From: Solirubrobacteraceae bacterium
GTDB taxonomy: Bacteria > Actinomycetota > Thermoleophilia > Solirubrobacterales > Solirubrobacteraceae
NCBI GenBank assembly: GCA_025935735.1
Contig: JAICUS010000336.1
Span: forward strand, 1-6,770
Length of the DNA stretch: 6,770 nt
Reading direction: 5' to 3'
Part shown: one piece after another, positions 1-5,845 of the stretch
Layout: every line of letters begins with the position of its first letter
Position numbering within the stretch: position 1 is the stretch's first letter
Translations under genes and position numbers: made by a program
The notes under the pieces: generated by a model
The model's database searches: none
Seen by the model: the letters and a program-made list of their open reading frames with translations, nothing else
What the model was told of the DNA's origin: nothing

Positions 1-253
1 ACGCCTTGTGCACCACCGGCTCCGCGTCCCCGAGCTCCAGCTCGGGCACATAGCGCCACCGCTCGCTGCCCTCCGGCAGCTCCTCGCTGTGGTGCTGGAC
101 CCAGACGACCTCGACGTCCTCCGCCCGCGCCCTGTCCACCAACGCGCCGATGTTCGCCACCACCCGGTCGCGGTCATGGGCGGCGTCGACCACGCCGTTC
201 TGCACGTCGATCACGATGAGCGCGGTGTTCGGTCGGTCGGGAAGCGTCGTCAT
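1..253 (-). CDS. Isochorismatase-family cysteine hydrolase, N-terminal part (cut by window edge)
   Basis: Read on the minus strand from an ATG at 253-251, this frame stays open for 84 codons to the window edge, so the C-terminal half lies outside. The start reads MTTLPDRPNTALIVIDVQNG. The buried strand ending in VIDVQN carries the catalytic Asp (residue 16), and a VVHK segment carries the catalytic Lys (residue 83). The third triad member, the nucleophilic Cys, would lie beyond the edge. A WRYVPEL segment (about 66-72) matches the place where relatives have a W..PEL motif. The family (nicotinamidase, YcaC-like and isochorismatase-like hydrolases) cleaves C-N or C-O bonds in small amides or ethers in the cytoplasm; the substrate cannot be told from half a protein. 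No Shine-Dalgarno site precedes the ATG. TAAGAT ends 9 nt upstream, which suggests a nearly leaderless mRNA. Confidence 0.88.
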   Translation of the reverse strand, partial: MTTLPDRPNTALIVIDVQNGVVDAAHDRDRVVANIGALVDRARAEDVEVVWVQHHSEELPEGSERWRYVPELELGDAEPVVHKA

Positions 254-262
254 GGTCCGGCC

Positions 263-268
263 ATCTTA
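263..268 (-). promoter_or_regulatory. Possible -10 hexamer TAAGAT for the isochorismatase-family gene
   Basis: On the minus strand TAAGAT sits 9 nt before the ATG at 253 and fits the actinobacterial TANNNT -10 pattern. Transcription from it would begin 2-3 nt before the start codon. No convincing -35 box is visible at 16-18 nt spacing; a TTGAGC lies farther away (24 nt). Confidence 0.35.
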
Positions 269-272
269 CGGG

Positions 273-791
273 TCACCTCGGCGCCCGCTCGGGCTCAAAC
301 GAACTGCGGCTGGGTGTGGAGGAGGCCCTTCGGGGCGCCCGGGCGGGCCGGTCATCGTTTCTGGCTCGGGCCGCCGCGGGCGGGGCTCCTAAGTATCGAT
401 ATACGACACTTCCGCGACCTGCCAGTTTCCGGTGCGTGATCTTCGCGGTCGGTCGTGAGCGTTTGACCGACCGGAGCGAGCGTTCTTGGCCGGACGCCTG
501 GCTGACTACACCCCTACCCAGCCAGCCGTTCGCCGGCGCGCCGTAGAGGTGTGGGAAGCGCTCCTCACCGGCGTCGCTGGTCTCATAGCGCAGCGGGGCG
601 GCCAGGCGCTCGGGCGCGACGCACAGCAGGACGAGGTCGGGCACGCCGGAGTACCGCGCGTCGGCCACGCGGACGACCTGGTCGGGGTCCGAGAGGTGGA
701 TGAAGCCCTCGGCGGCCAGCGAAGGCGCCTCATAGCGGCCCGCGGCTCGGGCCGCCTCCCAGGCCGCGCGCGTGGTGATGTGGAGGATCAC
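273..791 (-). CDS. DUF952 family protein with an aberrant, probably non-native C-terminal tail
   Basis: The frame begins with GTG at 791-789 and gives 172 residues, whereas DUF952 proteins are usually about 95-115. Residues 1-84 fit the family well: the opening strand MILHITTRAAWEAA, the EGFIHLS motif at about 29-34, PDLVLLCV at 51-58, and the closing FPHLYG at 79-84. Family members normally continue with one more short strand of the type PL-x-L-x-AVV-x-V and stop. Here the sequence after about base 540 bears no resemblance to that; it becomes Arg/Pro/Ala-rich and reads on through hairpins and a palindrome to a chance stop. The 3' end was therefore probably lost by deletion or rearrangement near base 540. 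The molecular function of DUF952 is not established. There is no Shine-Dalgarno site; TACGGT lies 8 nt before the GTG. The gene is divergent from the transporter at 861. Confidence 0.72.
   Translation of the reverse strand: MILHITTRAAWEAARAAGRYEAPSLAAEGFIHLSDPDQVVRVADARYSGVPDLVLLCVAPERLAAPLRYETSDAGEERFPHLYGAPANGWLGRGVVSQASGQERSLRSVKRSRPTAKITHRKLAGRGSVVYRYLGAPPAAARARNDDRPARAPRRASSTPSRSSFEPERAPR
391..411. promoter_or_regulatory. Operator-like imperfect palindrome, AT-rich
   Basis: The 21 bases have the symmetric form AAGTnTCGnnnnnCGAnACTT, and within them TATCGATA is a perfect 8-bp palindrome. It is a small AT-rich island in otherwise very GC-rich DNA. Dyads of this size and composition are typical of dimeric winged-helix or TetR-type repressor sites; TATCGATA-like cores resemble sequences I associate with PadR-family regulator promoters, but that is recollection, not proof. 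On the minus strand AGGAG follows the dyad directly, yet no start codon lies at a suitable distance and no regulator gene is present. It may be the leftover promoter/operator of a deleted gene. Confidence 0.45.
446..473. other. Hairpin, 9-bp perfect stem
   Basis: Bases 446-454 (CGGTCGGTC) pair perfectly with 465-473 (GACCGACCG) around a 10-base loop. There is no T-run on either side, so it is not a classical intrinsic terminator. It lies inside the non-homologous tail of the DUF952 reading frame, which supports reading this stretch as non-coding. It could be a transcription-end structure for the DUF952 gene or a dyad for a DNA-binding protein. Confidence 0.45.
498..525. other. Hairpin, 7-bp perfect stem
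   Basis: CTGGCTG at 498-504 pairs with CAGCCAG at 519-525 around a 14-base loop. It lies just downstream (minus-strand sense) of the point where DUF952 homology stops, and 24 bases from the hairpin at 446-473. No T-run follows. Its role is unknown; a stem of this size can arise by chance in GC-rich DNA. Confidence 0.3.
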
Positions 792-799
792 GTGCGCTG

Positions 800-805
800 A
801 CCGTA
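800..805 (-). promoter_or_regulatory. Possible -10 hexamer TACGGT for the DUF952 gene
   Basis: Minus-strand TACGGT ends 8 nt before the GTG at 791, so transcription would start at or next to the start codon. No good -35 box is seen. The 69-base divergent intergenic stretch (792-860) also has to hold the promoter of the plus-strand transporter, for which I see no clear hexamers and no Shine-Dalgarno site. A short palindrome CGGCCCGGCCG lies at 839-849. Confidence 0.25.
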
Positions 806-1802
806 CCGCGCTTTACCGAGCCTTTGCCGATCCCACACCGGCCCGGCCGACAGTGGCGGCATGTTGAAGACGGCGACCACGGTCTGGCGGCAGGAGCCCG
901 GCGCGCGGCGGTTCATCGTCGCCCAGGCGCAGGGTTCGCTGGGGACGGGCGCCGGGTACGTGGCGCTGCTGGTCCTGGCCTATGAGCGGATCGGGTCCGG
1001 CTGGGCGGCGACCGCGGTGATGCTCGCCGACATGCTGCCGGCGATGCTGCTCGGGCCGCTGCTCGGGCTGCTGGCCGACAAGGCCGGCCACCGGCGGTGC
1101 GCCGTGGCGGCCGAGGCGATCTCCGCGGCCGCGTTCGCCGGGCTGGCGCTCGCGCACGGGATCGTGCCGATGCTCGCGCTGGCGCTGCTGGCCGGCTGCG
1201 GCGGCGCGCTCTTCCGGCCGGCGGCGTTCGCGCTGCTGCCCGGCCTGGTGGCGCCGGAGCGACTGGCCGCGCTCACCGGCGCCCACAACGCGGCGCGCGA
1301 GGCCGGGCAGGTGCTCGGACCGGCCGTGGCGGGCGGGCTGCTGAGCGTGGCCGCGCCCGCGGCGGTCCTCGGCCTCGACGCGGCGACGTTCGCCGTCTCC
1401 GCGCCGCATACGGCGCCGGCTTGGCCGCGGGCTCGCTGCTCGCCGGCCGCGGAGGTGACGAGCGCCGTCGCCATGTGGCGGGAATCGCGTGTCTGGGCTC
1501 GGGCATGGTCGCCACTGCCCTCGCGCCCGTGCTGGCGGCGGCGCTCGTGACCTTCGCGGTGACCGGCCTGGGCAACGGCCTGTTCATCGTCAGCAACCGC
1601 GTGCTGCTGCAGCGCCGCGTGCCGGAGCGTTTCCACGCCCGCGCCTTCGGCCTGCTCACGACCGGCGAGTCGTGGGGGTTCGCCGGCGCCGCGCTGGCCG
1701 GCGGGGCGCTGGCCACGGCGCTCGGCGGCCGCGCCGTGTTCGCGCTCGGCGGGGCCGCGCTGCTCGCCCTGTGCGCCCTCAGCGTCGTCCCGAGGAGGAC
1801 CC

Positions 1803-1820
1803 GTGACCTACAAGCTCTGA
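1803..1820 (+). CDS. Micro-ORF 1, pentapeptide MTYKL
   Basis: GTG ACC TAC AAG CTC TGA, 18 bases, preceded by GAGGAGG at 1792-1798 with a 4-base spacer. It overlaps the 3' end of the transporter remnant in a different frame. Tyr is at position 3, Lys at 4 and Leu at 5. By position and length it matches micro-ORFs 2 and 4. I know of no established gene with this product. A chance match is possible for this unit alone but becomes unlikely for the whole array. Confidence 0.45.
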   Translation: MTYKL

Positions 1821-1831
1821 GAGGTGCCGCC

Positions 1832-1849
1832 GTGAGCTACCGGTGGTGA
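1832..1849 (+). CDS. Micro-ORF 2, pentapeptide MSYRW
   Basis: GTG AGC TAC CGG TGG TGA, 18 bases, with GAGGTG at 1821-1826 directly after the stop of micro-ORF 1. It is in the same frame as the C-terminal part of the transporter remnant, so the same TGA would end both, and the remnant's last residues read VSYRW. A plain transporter tail is therefore the competing explanation for this unit. Tyr3, a basic residue 4 and an aromatic residue 5 match the other units. Confidence 0.45.
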   Translation: MSYRW

Positions 1850-1858
1850 GGAGGGACC

Positions 1859-1879
1859 ATGCAGGCCTACAAGTTCTGC
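1859..1879 (+). CDS. Micro-ORF 3, MQAYKF followed by Cys instead of a stop
   Basis: ATG CAG GCC TAC AAG TTC TGC, with GGAGG at 1850-1854 and a 4-base spacer, the strongest ribosome site of the four. It has one extra residue before Tyr. Where the other units have TGA, TGA and TAG, this one has TGC, so the frame stays open through unit 4 and on, antisense to the helicase gene, to a stop at 2117-2119 (86 codons in all). The part after TGC is Arg-rich and looks like read-through noise. One base change (TGC to TGA) would make it a hexapeptide gene. Either the stop was lost, or a C-terminal Cys is real and the product is longer. Confidence 0.35.
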
Positions 1880-1893
1880 GGAGGAGACCCGAG

Positions 1894-1911
1894 ATGGGAT
1901 ACAAGTGGTAG
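1894..1911 (+). CDS. Micro-ORF 4, pentapeptide MGYKW
   Basis: ATG GGA TAC AAG TGG TAG, 18 bases, with GGAGGAG at 1880-1886 and a 7-base spacer. It overlaps the read-through of unit 3 in another frame. It shares Tyr3, a basic residue 4 and Trp5 with micro-ORF 2. It is the last unit before the hairpin at 1926-1944 and is not overlapped by the transporter remnant, so its form cannot be explained as a transporter tail. Confidence 0.45.
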   Translation: MGYKW

Positions 1912-1925
1912 ACGGCGACGGCCCG

Positions 1926-1944
1926 CGCGAGCGGGTCGCTCGCG
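1926..1944. terminator. Perfect hairpin between convergent units, possible bidirectional terminator
   Basis: CGCGAGCG at 1926-1933 pairs perfectly with CGCTCGCG at 1937-1944 around a 3-base loop. It touches the helicase stop codon (1945-1947) on one side and lies 14 bases after the last micro-ORF on the other, where a shared terminator is expected. There is no T-run on either strand; U-tract-free hairpins are reported at actinobacterial transcript ends, so the call is likely but not certain. Confidence 0.5.
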
Positions 1945-4900
1945 TCAACGGGCCGATTCGGCGAGCACCGCGCGGATGCGCTTGTTGGACACCTGGCCGC
2001 GGGTGCCGAGGTGCTGGGCGAAGTGGTGCACGCGCAGCTCCTCGAGCATCCACGGGACCTCCGCCAGCGGGCCGGTGACCGCCGCGCCGCGCGGGAGGGC
2101 GTCCAGCCGGCGCCGGTAGGCGTCCTCGAGCTCGTGCACGGCGCGCATCCGGTCGCGGTCGACGTTGACCTGGTCGGGCAGGCGCTCCAGCCGCCGCTCG
2201 GCGGCCCGCAGGTAGCGCTCGACGTCGCCCAGCCGGCGCAGCCCGGTGGCGGTGACGAACCCTGCGTAGACGAGCCGGCCGAGCTGGCCCGCGACGTCCC
2301 GGCGGGCGTCGGCGAACGCCGGCCCGGGCAGCGCGTCCAGGCGCCGGCGCACCGCGGCCGCCGCGTCGAGCACGCCGACCACGTCCCGGACGGCGGCCAG
2401 CGTCGTCTCGGCCAGCGAGCCGGCCACGTGGTCGCGCAGCGCCCGGAAGCCCGCCGCGTCGAACACCGGGCCGCCGCCGGAGGCCATCAGGGAGGACACC
2501 GCGGCGGTGGCGCAGTCCTCCAGCACCGCCCGTACCGAGCCGTGCGCCGCGCCGGCCAGGGACAGCTGGTCGTGGTTGGACAGCCGCGACTGCACCCAGC
2601 GCAGCGGCGACGGGATGCTCAGCAGCAGCAGCCGGCGGGTGCCGACGTACATCGCCCGCGCCTGCGCGCCCGGCGTCTCCAGCGCCCGCACGCCCACGGT
2701 GTCGCCCTCGTCGACCAGCGCCGGGTAGGCGCGCACCGCCTGGCCGGTTCCGGGCAGCGCGACGATCCGCGGCAGGTCGCCGAACGCCCACTCGGTCAGC
2801 CCCGTGCGCTCCAAGGACCGCGTCGCCGCGGCCAGCGCCGCGCGCAGCCGCGGCCGGACCTGCTCGCGCAGCGCATCCAGGTCCTGGCCGGTCGCCAGCA
2901 CCTCGCCGCGGTCGTCCTCGATGGAGAACGTCATCCGCAGATGCGACGGCAGCCGCGACAGATCCCAGGCGTCCGCGGGGATCCGCACGCCCCGCAGCAG
3001 CTCGATCTGCTCCGCCAGCGCCGCCAGCAGCGGCCGCCGGCGCGGCTCCAAGCGCTCGAGGACGGACGCCGCGACGTCCGGCACCGGGACCAGCCGCTTG
3101 CGCAGCTCCTTGGGCAGCGAGCGGATCAGCGCGACCACCAGCTCGGAGCGGAACGCCGGCACCAGCCACTCGAAGCCCTGCGCGTGCAGCTGCGGCAGCA
3201 CCTTCAGCGGCACGTGGACGGTCACGCCGTCGTGCGCGGAGCCAGGGTCGAACCGGTAGCTCAGCTGCAGCGTGATCTCGCCCTGCCGCCACGCGCCCGG
3301 GCGTCCCTCGATCGACCCCGCGGCGTCGGGGTTGATCAGCACCTCGCGCGTGAACGTGAGCAGCTCGGGCCGGCGCCGGCGCTCGTCGCGCCACCAGCGG
3401 TCGAAGTGCCCGCCGGACACGACCTCGGGCGGGATTCGCGCCGCATAGAAGTCGAACACGGCCTGGTCGTCGACCAGGATGTCGCGCCGCCGCGCGCGGT
3501 CCTCGAGCTCGCGGACCTCCTCGACCAGCGCCCGGTTGGCCGCCAGGAAGCGGTGCCGGGCGTCCCACTCGCCCTCCACCAGCGCGCGGCGGATGAACAG
3601 CTCGCGCGCCAGCGCCGGGTCGATCCGGCCGTAGGCCACCGTGCGCGTCGCCACCGGCAGCCCGTAGAGCGTCACCCGCTCGGTGGCCACCACCGACGCG
3701 CGCTTGCGCTCCCAGCGCGGCTCGTCGTAGGACCGGCGCACCAGGTGCCCGGCCAGCGGCTCGATCCACTTCGGGTCGATCCGCGCCGCCGTGCGCCCCC
3801 ACAGCCGCGACGTCTCCACCAGCTCGGCCACCATCACCCAGGCCGGCGAGCCCTTCACGCCCGACCCCGGCCACAGCGCGAAGCGGGCCCCGCGCGCGCC
3901 CGCGTACTCCCGGCGGGCGGCGTCGCGCAGCCCGACGTGCGACAGCAGGCCCGACAGGACCGCCTGGTGGACCGCCTCCGGCTCGGCGGGGGAGTGGTTG
4001 ATCCGCATCCCCAGCCCCTTGGCCGCCTGGCGCAGCTGCCCGGCCAGATCCTGCCACTCGCGCACCCGCAGGTAGTGGATGTACTCGTCGCGCACCCGCC
4101 GCCGGAACGCGCCGCCCGACGCCTCGCGCTGCTGCTCGCGCAGGTGGCGCCAGAGGTTGATGTAGGCGAGGAAGTCCGAGCCCGGATCGGCGAACCGGGC
4201 GTGGGACTGGTCGGCCTGCGCCTGCGCCTCGGCTGGGCGCTGGCGCGGATCCTGGATCGACAGCGCCGCCGCGATCACGATCGCCTCGTCGACGCAGTCC
4301 AGCCGCTCGGCCTCCAGCACCATCCGGCCCATCCGCGGGTCGACCGGCAGCTGCGCCAGCCGCCGCCCCAGCGGCGTCAGCGTCCGCCCCGAGTCGTCCA
4401 GCGCCCCGAGCTCCTGCAGCAGCGCGATCCCGTCGCGCACCTGGCGGCGGTCCGGCGGGTCGAGGAACGGGAAGTCCTCCACGTCGCCCAGGTCGATCGC
4501 CGCCATCTGCAGGATCACCGACGCCAGCGAGGTGCGCAGGATCTCCGGGTCGGTGAACCGCGGGCGCTCGAGGTAGTCCTCCTCGGCGTACAGGCGGACG
4601 CAGATGCCCTCGGCCACGCGGCCGCAGCGGCCCTTGCGCTGGTCGGCCGAGGCCTGCGACACCGGCTCGATCGGCAGCCGCTGCACCTTCAGCCGCGCGC
4701 TGTAGCGGCTGATCCGGGCGGTCCCCGGGTCGACCACGTAGTGGATGCCCGGCACGGTCAGCGACGTCTCGGCCACGTTGGTGGCGAGGACGACCCGGCG
4801 GCGCGCGTGCGCCCGGAACACCCGCCGCTGCGCCGCGTCGGACTGGCGGGCGTAGAGCGGCAGGATCTCCACGTCGTCGCGCAGGCGGCCCTCCAGCGCG

Positions 4901-5682
4901 TCGGCGGTGTCGCGGATCTCGCGCTCGCCGGACAGGAAGACCAGGACGTCGCCGGGCCGCTCGCGCAGCAGCTCGTCCACCGCGTCGCCGATCGCGTCCA
5001 GGAGATCGCGCTCCTCCTCGTCCCACGGCCGGTAGCGCACCTCGACCGGGTACGTGCGCCCGGACACCTCGACCACCGGGGCGTCGCCGAAGTGGCGGGC
5101 GAAGCGCTCCGGGTCGATCGTCGCGCTCGTGATGATCAGCTTGAGGTCCGGCCGGCGCGGCAGGATGCGCTTGAGGTAGCCGAGCAGGAAGTCGATGTTC
5201 AGGCTGCGCTCGTGCGCCTCGTCGACGATGATCGTGTCGTAGCGGCGCAGCAGCCGGTCGCGCCGGATCTCGGCCAGCAGCAGCCCGTCGGTCATCAGCC
5301 GCAGCAGCGTGTCCTCGCCCGAGCGGTCGCTGAAGCGCACGGCGTAGCCGACCGCCCCGCCCAGCGGGACGCCGAGCTCGTCGGCGATCCGCTCGGCCAC
5401 CGTGCGGGCGGCCAGCCGGCGCGGCTGCGTGTGGGCGATCATCCCGCGCACGCCGCGGCCCAGCTCGAGGCACAGCTTCGGCAGCTGGGTCGTCTTGCCC
5501 GAGCCGGTCTCGCCCGCCACCACGACGACCTGGTGGTCGCGGATGGCCGCCAGCAGGTCCTCGCGCCGGGCGCTGACCGGCAGCTCCTCCGGGTAGCTGA
5601 CCGCGGGCACGAGGGCGCGGCGGCGCTCGACTCGCTCGGCCGTCCGCGAGTGGCGGGGCGCTCGCGGGCGGGACTGGGCCAT
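1945..5682 (-). CDS. hrpA: ATP-dependent RNA helicase HrpA (DEAH-box)
   Basis: The 1245-residue protein is close to the roughly 1300 of Escherichia coli HrpA. Helicase motifs are complete: Walker A GETGSGKT (57-64), TQPRRLAA (85-92), DEAH (154-157), SAT (186-188), ATNVAETSLTVPG (300-312) and QRKGRCGR (348-355). Winged-helix/HA2 (about 380-480) and OB-fold (about 580-670) regions follow. The long DUF3418-type C-terminal region starts near ELFIRRALVEG (694-704) and sets HrpA apart from HrpB; the end LGTRGQVSNKRI matches HrpA ends. The enzyme unwinds RNA with ATP in the cytoplasm; E. coli HrpA has been linked to mRNA processing and to rescue of stalled or collided ribosomes. The ATG at 5682 is preferred over an upstream start at 5817, because the 45 extra residues are low-complexity and overlap the oxidoreductase remnant. 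There is no strong Shine-Dalgarno site; TATCCT ends 7 nt upstream. It lies 16 bases after the remnant's stop and shows no internal damage. Confidence 0.96.
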   Translation of the reverse strand: MAQSRPRAPRHSRTAERVERRRALVPAVSYPEELPVSARREDLLAAIRDHQVVVVAGETGSGKTTQLPKLCLELGRGVRGMIAHTQPRRLAARTVAERIADELGVPLGGAVGYAVRFSDRSGEDTLLRLMTDGLLLAEIRRDRLLRRYDTIIVDEAHERSLNIDFLLGYLKRILPRRPDLKLIITSATIDPERFARHFGDAPVVEVSGRTYPVEVRYRPWDEEERDLLDAIGDAVDELLRERPGDVLVFLSGEREIRDTADALEGRLRDDVEILPLYARQSDAAQRRVFRAHARRRVVLATNVAETSLTVPGIHYVVDPGTARISRYSARLKVQRLPIEPVSQASADQRKGRCGRVAEGICVRLYAEEDYLERPRFTDPEILRTSLASVILQMAAIDLGDVEDFPFLDPPDRRQVRDGIALLQELGALDDSGRTLTPLGRRLAQLPVDPRMGRMVLEAERLDCVDEAIVIAAALSIQDPRQRPAEAQAQADQSHARFADPGSDFLAYINLWRHLREQQREASGGAFRRRVRDEYIHYLRVREWQDLAGQLRQAAKGLGMRINHSPAEPEAVHQAVLSGLLSHVGLRDAARREYAGARGARFALWPGSGVKGSPAWVMVAELVETSRLWGRTAARIDPKWIEPLAGHLVRRSYDEPRWERKRASVVATERVTLYGLPVATRTVAYGRIDPALARELFIRRALVEGEWDARHRFLAANRALVEEVRELEDRARRRDILVDDQAVFDFYAARIPPEVVSGGHFDRWWRDERRRRPELLTFTREVLINPDAAGSIEGRPGAWRQGEITLQLSYRFDPGSAHDGVTVHVPLKVLPQLHAQGFEWLVPAFRSELVVALIRSLPKELRKRLVPVPDVAASVLERLEPRRRPLLAALAEQIELLRGVRIPADAWDLSRLPSHLRMTFSIEDDRGEVLATGQDLDALREQVRPRLRAALAAATRSLERTGLTEWAFGDLPRIVALPGTGQAVRAYPALVDEGDTVGVRALETPGAQARAMYVGTRRLLLLSIPSPLRWVQSRLSNHDQLSLAGAAHGSVRAVLEDCATAAVSSLMASGGGPVFDAAGFRALRDHVAGSLAETTLAAVRDVVGVLDAAAAVRRRLDALPGPAFADARRDVAGQLGRLVYAGFVTATGLRRLGDVERYLRAAERRLERLPDQVNVDRDRMRAVHELEDAYRRRLDALPRGAAVTGPLAEVPWMLEELRVHHFAQHLGTRGQVSNKRIRAVLAESAR

Positions 5683-5689
5683 CCCGCCG

Positions 5690-5695
5690 AGGATA
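5690..5695 (-). promoter_or_regulatory. Possible -10 hexamer TATCCT for hrpA
   Basis: Minus-strand TATCCT ends 7 nt before the ATG at 5682, so transcription would begin on the start codon itself (leaderless). It starts 3 bases after the stop of the upstream oxidoreductase remnant. No convincing -35 box is visible at the usual spacing. Confidence 0.35.
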
Positions 5696-5698
5696 CGG

Positions 5699-5845
5699 TC
5701 AGTCCCGGTAGGCCACCGTCTCGCGGGCGCCGCGCCCGGCCGAGCGCAGGACCGCGTCGCACACCTCGGCCGCCCGGTAGCCGTCGCGCAGCGTCGCCCC
5801 GTGGGGCGCCACGTCACCGTCGTCGCGGATCGCGGTCAGCAGGTC
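5699..5845 (-). pseudogene. C-terminal remnant of a Gfo/Idh/MocA-family oxidoreductase
   Basis: On the minus strand 48 codons and a stop read DLLTAIRDDGDVAPHGATLR and then DGYRAAEVCDAVLRSA, ending AYRD. This is the usual last segment of Gfo/Idh/MocA NAD(P)-dependent sugar or inositol dehydrogenases: an AI-x-x-G loop, then the DG-x-R/A-x-EV-x-x-A-x-x-x-SA helix. About 300 upstream residues, including the Rossmann fold and the catalytic Lys, are absent. The remnant begins directly after the isomerase's stop codon and in the same frame. An ATG overlaps that stop (ATGA at 5849-5846) and would be the natural start of a coupled oxidoreductase gene, but it is in a different frame and ends after 11 residues. 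A deletion from just after that start to near the 3' end explains the layout. The fragment has no start codon and is presumably not translated. Confidence 0.75.

Larger units (their letters stand above)
861..1849 (+). pseudogene. MFS efflux transporter broken by an internal deletion and frameshift
   Basis: From the ATG at 861 the first frame gives about 181 good residues. These include helices 1-6 of a 12-helix major facilitator and the loop 2-3 motif A (GPLLGLLADKAGHRR, residues 65-79). The frame ends helix 6 with DAATFAVSA, then turns into Arg/Pro-rich nonsense and stops at 1550. Transporter sequence resumes in another frame from TAC at 1409 (YGAGLAAGSLLAG) and continues through four further hydrophobic segments to about 1790. 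In intact relatives of about 400 residues, the central cytoplasmic loop and helix 7 lie between these parts; here they are missing, so some 60-90 codons were lost and the frame shifted at about 1400-1409. The second frame runs to TGA at 1847-1849, through the micro-ORFs. An intact version would be a proton-driven drug or metabolite exporter in the inner membrane. Assembly error is the main alternative to true decay. Confidence 0.8.
1792..1911 (+). repeat. Tandem array of four ribosome-site-plus-micro-ORF units
   Basis: Four units follow one another: a purine-rich ribosome site, ATG or GTG, one or two variable codons, a Tyr codon TAC, a basic codon (AAG, CGG, AAG, AAG), and a hydrophobic codon (CTC, TGG, TTC, TGG). 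TGA, TGA, TGC or TAG then follows. The TAC codons start at 1809, 1838, 1868 and 1900, so spacing is 29, 30 and 32 bases. Each unit's ribosome site begins at or directly after the previous stop, which suits translational coupling. Unit-to-unit DNA differences keep the amino-acid pattern (Lys to Arg by a two-base change), which argues for coding rather than a plain DNA repeat. Confidence 0.6.

Noticed and set aside
325..336. GCCC-TTCG-GGGC mini-hairpin as a terminator.
   Set aside because: Only 4 bp with no T-run, and no gene ends there; expected often by chance at this GC content.
266..355. A 29-codon minus-strand ORF starting at ATG 355-353, downstream of the operator-like palindrome.
   Set aside because: Pro/Arg-rich with no recognised similarity; the AGGAG near the palindrome is about 35 bases too far upstream to serve it.
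1859..2119. The full 86-codon read-through of micro-ORF 3 as an ordinary small protein.
   Set aside because: After the first few codons it is Arg-rich and mostly antisense to the end of hrpA, as expected for a chance open frame; only its first part matches the array pattern.
1808..5473. A 1221-codon minus-strand frame overlapping hrpA in another register.
   Set aside because: Arg/Ala/Gly/Pro-only composition and no motifs; a frame shadow of hrpA.
5683..5817. A 45-residue N-terminal extension of HrpA from the upstream in-frame start at 5817.
   Set aside because: The extension is low-complexity and overlaps the oxidoreductase C-terminal coding remnant in another frame; the ATG at 5682 gives a family-like N-terminus.
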